Part shown: positions 6,691 through 8,507 of the stretch, one piece after another
How the letters are laid out: every line of letters starts with the position of its first letter
How positions within the stretch are numbered: position 1 is the first letter of the stretch
Source: Enterocloster bolteae
GTDB taxonomy: Bacteria; Bacillota_A; Clostridia; Lachnospirales; Lachnospiraceae
Reading direction: 5' to 3'
Length of the DNA stretch: 8,507 nt
Assembly (NCBI GenBank): GCA_021769025.1
Contig: JAETTS010000093.1
Location: 1-8,507, forward strand
Position numbers and translations under genes: made by a program
Notes under the pieces: generated by a model
What the model was told of the DNA's origin: nothing
What the model saw: only the letters and a program-made list of their open reading frames with translations
The model's database searches: none

Positions 6691-6930
6691 ATGAAAATAT
6701 GTGAGGCAACCAAGGTGAGAATAGAGCAGCTGCGCAAAGAAAGGCGCATGACCATTTATGCGTTAACCTATCAGAGTGGAATGCCGGCATCTACCGTAAA
6801 AAGTATTATTCATGGAAAGAGCCAGAACCCGGGAATTGCAAACATCAAGAAGCTTGTGGAGGGCTTGGGCATGACAATCAGAGAGTTCTATGATTCTGAG
6901 ATTTTTGATGATCTGGATCCCGAAGATTAG
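6691..6930 (+). CDS. Small XRE-family helix-turn-helix regulator
   Basis: This 79-residue protein is almost entirely one HTH_3/Cro-C1-type DNA-binding domain. Helix 1 is about residues 6-18 (ATKVRIEQLRKER). The turn region MTIYALTYQSGMPASTVKSI (20-39) gives the helix-turn-helix, with the recognition helix around 32-41, and NPGIANIKKLVEGLGMTIREF (47-66) forms the closing helices. It ends in a short acidic tail (DDLDPED). There is no ligand-binding, peptidase or dimerisation domain beyond this, so it probably binds DNA as a dimer through the core fold. The RBS (AAAGGAG, 6673-6679) lies 11 nt ahead of the ATG, inside a perfect inverted repeat that is a candidate binding site for the protein itself. 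Its target genes are unknown: it lies between the polysaccharide genes and an exporter-pyrC run and could act on either, or only on itself. Confidence 0.88.
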   Translation: MKICEATKVRIEQLRKERRMTIYALTYQSGMPASTVKSIIHGKSQNPGIANIKKLVEGLGMTIREFYDSEIFDDLDPED

Positions 6931-6943
6931 AGCGAAAAGAATA

Positions 6944-6972
6944 TTGACAAATCTGGTCTTCTATCACAAAAT
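6944..6972 (+). promoter_or_regulatory. Putative sigma-A-type promoter for the exporter-pyrC genes
   Basis: A perfect -35 hexamer TTGACA (6944-6949) is followed after a 17-bp spacer by CAAAAT (6967-6972), which matches 4 of 6 positions of the -10 consensus. It lies in the 73-bp gap after the regulator's stop codon and about 30 bp ahead of the exporter start, a sensible place for a separate transcript. The -10 element is weak, so this remains a prediction. Confidence 0.45.
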
Positions 6973-6989
6973 AGAGAAGAATGATCAAC

Positions 6990-6994
6990 AGGAG
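6990..6994 (+). promoter_or_regulatory. Ribosome binding site that sets the exporter start
   Basis: AGGAG ends 6 nt before a GTG (7001) and 9 nt before an ATG (7004), both in frame. It argues against the longer in-frame opening at 6890, which lies inside the regulator gene. The protein therefore begins MEDEREVME or one residue earlier. Confidence 0.75.
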
Positions 6995-7003
6995 CGTATC
7001 GTG

Positions 7004-7780
7004 ATGGAAGATGAGAGAGAAGTGATGGAAGTTGCCATGGAGGCAGGACACATTCTGCTGGAGAATGGCGCCGAGATTTTCCGTGTGGAGGAAACCATCA
7101 ATCGAATCTGTAAGCATTACGGGATTACATCCGGTAATGCTTTTATTTTGAGCAATGGTATTTTTGCGACCTCCGGCAGTATGGCGGAAAAATCCTTTGC
7201 CAAAGTCCAGCATATCCCGGTAAGTGGTTCCCATTTAAACCGGGTGGCTGCGGTCAACCAGCTTTCCAGGGAGATTGAGGAGAACCGATATACCATTGAA
7301 GAGGTACGGAAACGCCTGGAACAGATCCGTACAATGCCTGGGAAAAGCCGGCATATGCTTGTCTTCGCCTCCGGAGTCGGAAGCGGAGCCTTCTGCTATC
7401 TGTACGGAGGCAGCTTGATTGACTGTCTGGCGGCGTTTATGACAGGGCTAATTTTGTATCTGTTTGTGATTTTTGTCAGCACCCCGTTTTTATCAAAGAT
7501 GGTGTCTGGTATTGCCGGAGGGGCTGTAGCTACGATGGCGTGCATGATATTTTATCATCTGGGGATGGGAGAGCATTTAAACCAGATGATCATAGGCTCC
7601 ATTATACCGCTGGTGCCTGGAGTGGCATTTACCAATGCGATTAGGGATATTACTGATGAAAATTACATTGCCGGGGCTGTACGAATGTTGGATGCCATGC
7701 TGGTATTTTTTGGGATTGCCATGGGTGTGGGCTTCGTGTTCACGGTGTTTCAAAGGCTGACGGGAGGTGGCATGCTGTGA
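7004..7780 (+). CDS. Threonine/serine exporter family protein, large subunit (ThrE/YjjP-type)
   Basis: From ATG 7004 this is a 258-residue protein with the layout of the ThrE N-terminal (DUF1212) family. A soluble N-terminal half of about 115 residues (MEAGHILLENGAEIFRVEET, 12-31, is the family opening) is followed by about five membrane segments, near 118-135, 138-160, 165-186, 195-212 and 227-250. The hallmark IIPLVPGVAFTNAIRD is at 200-215. Family members export threonine and serine (ThrE) or, for the E. coli YjjP/YjjB pair, succinate; the substrate here cannot be read from sequence. The length is close to YjjP (about 256). It needs the small subunit encoded next, whose GTG start overlaps its TGA (GTGA, 7777-7780), so the two are probably made in equal amounts. 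A candidate promoter lies at 6944-6972. GTG 7001 is an equally possible start. Confidence 0.9.
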   Translation: MEDEREVMEVAMEAGHILLENGAEIFRVEETINRICKHYGITSGNAFILSNGIFATSGSMAEKSFAKVQHIPVSGSHLNRVAAVNQLSREIEENRYTIEEVRKRLEQIRTMPGKSRHMLVFASGVGSGAFCYLYGGSLIDCLAAFMTGLILYLFVIFVSTPFLSKMVSGIAGGAVATMACMIFYHLGMGEHLNQMIIGSIIPLVPGVAFTNAIRDITDENYIAGAVRMLDAMLVFFGIAMGVGFVFTVFQRLTGGGML

Positions 7781-8214
7781 TTGGGCAGGTTTTGGCAGCT
7801 ACCATAGGTACTATAGCTTTTTCTGTCTTATATAGTGTTCCCAGAGAATACTATCCCCACTGCGGATTTGTGGGAGGGGCCGGCTGGATGGTCTATTGTT
7901 TCCTGATTCCCCACGCCACTGCTCCGGAGGCCACGATGATAGCTGCCATTCTGGTGGTCTTTCTTTCACGGCTCTTTGCTGTCTGGGAGAAATGCCCGGT
8001 GACCATTTTTTTGATCAGTGGGATCTTCCCGTTGGTGCCGGGAGGCGGTGTCTACTGGACAGCGTATTATATCGTGACCAATCAGGTGGAACTGGCAGGT
8101 CAGACTGGATTTATGGCGCTTAAGGTGGCTGTGGCGATTGTGCTTGGAATTGTGCTGGTATTTCAGCTGCCCCAAAAGGTTTTTCGTATGGGAAGAAGGG
8201 AGAGAACGCGATGA
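7777..8214 (+). CDS. Threonine/serine exporter family protein, small subunit (ThrE_2/YjjB-type)
   Basis: This 145-residue membrane protein corresponds to the C-terminal ThrE_2 (DUF3815) half of the exporter. It has about four hydrophobic segments, near 3-20, 28-44, 51-69 and 75-100, plus a last one at about 113-130, and ends in a basic cytoplasmic tail (MGRRERTR). The family landmarks [19 protein letters not shown] (22-40) and [19 protein letters not shown] (82-100) are clear. The second is the counterpart of the PLVPG motif in the large subunit. In Corynebacterium ThrE the two halves are fused; here they are separate, as in E. coli YjjP/YjjB. The start is a GTG at 7777 with GGAGG (7763-7767) 9 nt upstream. 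It overlaps the preceding gene by 4 bp, and its own stop overlaps the pyrC start (ATGA, 8211-8214). Confidence 0.9.
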   Translation: MIGQVLAATIGTIAFSVLYSVPREYYPHCGFVGGAGWMVYCFLIPHATAPEATMIAAILVVFLSRLFAVWEKCPVTIFLISGIFPLVPGGGVYWTAYYIVTNQVELAGQTGFMALKVAVAIVLGIVLVFQLPQKVFRMGRRERTR

Positions 8215-8507
8215 TTTTAATAAAAGGAGGCCTTATAATTGATCCAGAAAGATCCCGGGAATATAAGGCGGACATAATATTGGATGGTTCTGTCATTGCA
8301 GGAATCGGAACTTATGAGGAGGATGGAACTTATGAAACTGTAATCGATGCATCAGGCTGTGCGGTGGCTCCCGGCCTGGTAGATGTTCATGTCCATTTCC
8401 GTGATCCAGGATTCACTTATAAGGAGGATATTCATACAGGGGCAGCAGCGGCGGCGGCAGGTGGTTTCACCACAGTAGTTACGATGGCCAATACCAAGCC
8501 TGTGGTA
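8211..8507 (+). CDS. pyrC: Dihydroorotase, N-terminal part (cut by the window edge)
   Basis: The first 99 residues of an amidohydrolase run off the window. The metal-binding motif [10 protein letters not shown] (58-67), with H60 and H62 as zinc ligands and R64 as a substrate-binding residue, is diagnostic of dihydroorotase, which cyclises carbamoyl aspartate to dihydroorotate in pyrimidine synthesis. Supporting blocks are the leading beta strands with the short motif IKGGLIIDP (4-12), [12 protein letters not shown] (47-58), [20 protein letters not shown] (70-89) and MANTKPV (92-98). This layout fits the class I (pyrC/pyrX-like, about 425-residue) group better than the short E. coli type. Allantoinase and hydantoinase are close relatives, but the HVHFRDPG and MANTKP combination favours dihydroorotase. 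AAGGGAG (8196-8202) lies 8 nt before the ATG, and the start overlaps the exporter stop by 4 bp. The rest of the gene, including the catalytic aspartate, is outside the window. Confidence 0.9.
   Translation, partial: MILIKGGLIIDPERSREYKADIILDGSVIAGIGTYEEDGTYETVIDASGCAVAPGLVDVHVHFRDPGFTYKEDIHTGAAAAAAGGFTTVVTMANTKPVV

Noticed and set aside
6890..7003. 38-residue N-terminal extension of the exporter large subunit
   Set aside because: It overlaps the regulator gene, contains the putative promoter and has no RBS. The family domain begins right after 7004.
8437..8463. GCA/GCG repeat run as a microsatellite or phase-variable tract
   Set aside because: It encodes the alanine-rich [11 protein letters not shown] helix typical of dihydroorotases. 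The codons are mixed and in frame, so no repeat function is needed.

Overview
The window looks like chromosomal DNA from a low-to-mid GC Gram-positive anaerobe, most likely a clostridial (Lachnospiraceae-type) Firmicute. This is inferred from strong GGAGG-type ribosome binding sites, tightly packed co-directional genes, a split ThrE-type exporter and the general flavour of the proteins. No rRNA, tRNA, CRISPR array, insertion sequence or phage gene was seen. All genes are on the + strand, and the first and last are cut by the window edges.

Region 1 (1-6609) is part of a surface-polysaccharide operon. It holds the tail of an unidentified gene (1-87), a multi-pass membrane protein that could be a GT-C-type glycosyltransferase (104-1534), and three genes recognised with confidence: rfbF (1556-2332), rfbG (2349-3446) and rfbH (3439-4773). 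These are followed by a LicD-family protein (4793-5641) and a membrane-anchored GT2 glycosyltransferase of the GtrB/DPM1 type (5650-6609). RfbF makes CDP-glucose, RfbG converts it to CDP-4-keto-6-deoxyglucose, and RfbH, a PMP/[2Fe-2S] dehydratase, removes the 3-hydroxyl. Together they commit the pathway to a CDP-3,6-dideoxyhexose. The E3-type reductase and the final ketoreductase or epimerase of this pathway are not in the window. LicD, the GT2 enzyme and the membrane protein are the candidates for using activated sugars or CDP-linked groups on the cell surface.

Region 2 (6610-6930) is a small XRE-family regulator. Its ribosome binding site sits inside a perfect 11-bp inverted repeat, either an operator or an RNA hairpin masking the site. 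This is the most distinctive non-coding element in the window.

Region 3 (6931-8507) starts with a plausible sigma-A-type promoter in a 73-bp gap. It continues with a two-gene ThrE/YjjP-YjjB-type inner-membrane exporter (7004-7780 and 7777-8214) and the 5' end of a dihydroorotase gene, pyrC (8211 to the edge). The three genes overlap by 4 bp at each junction, so they are probably translationally coupled.

No wholly new system is evident. The points most worth following up are the RBS-spanning inverted repeat, the incomplete dideoxyhexose pathway in a Gram-positive setting with LicD, and the coupling of an exporter pair to pyrC.
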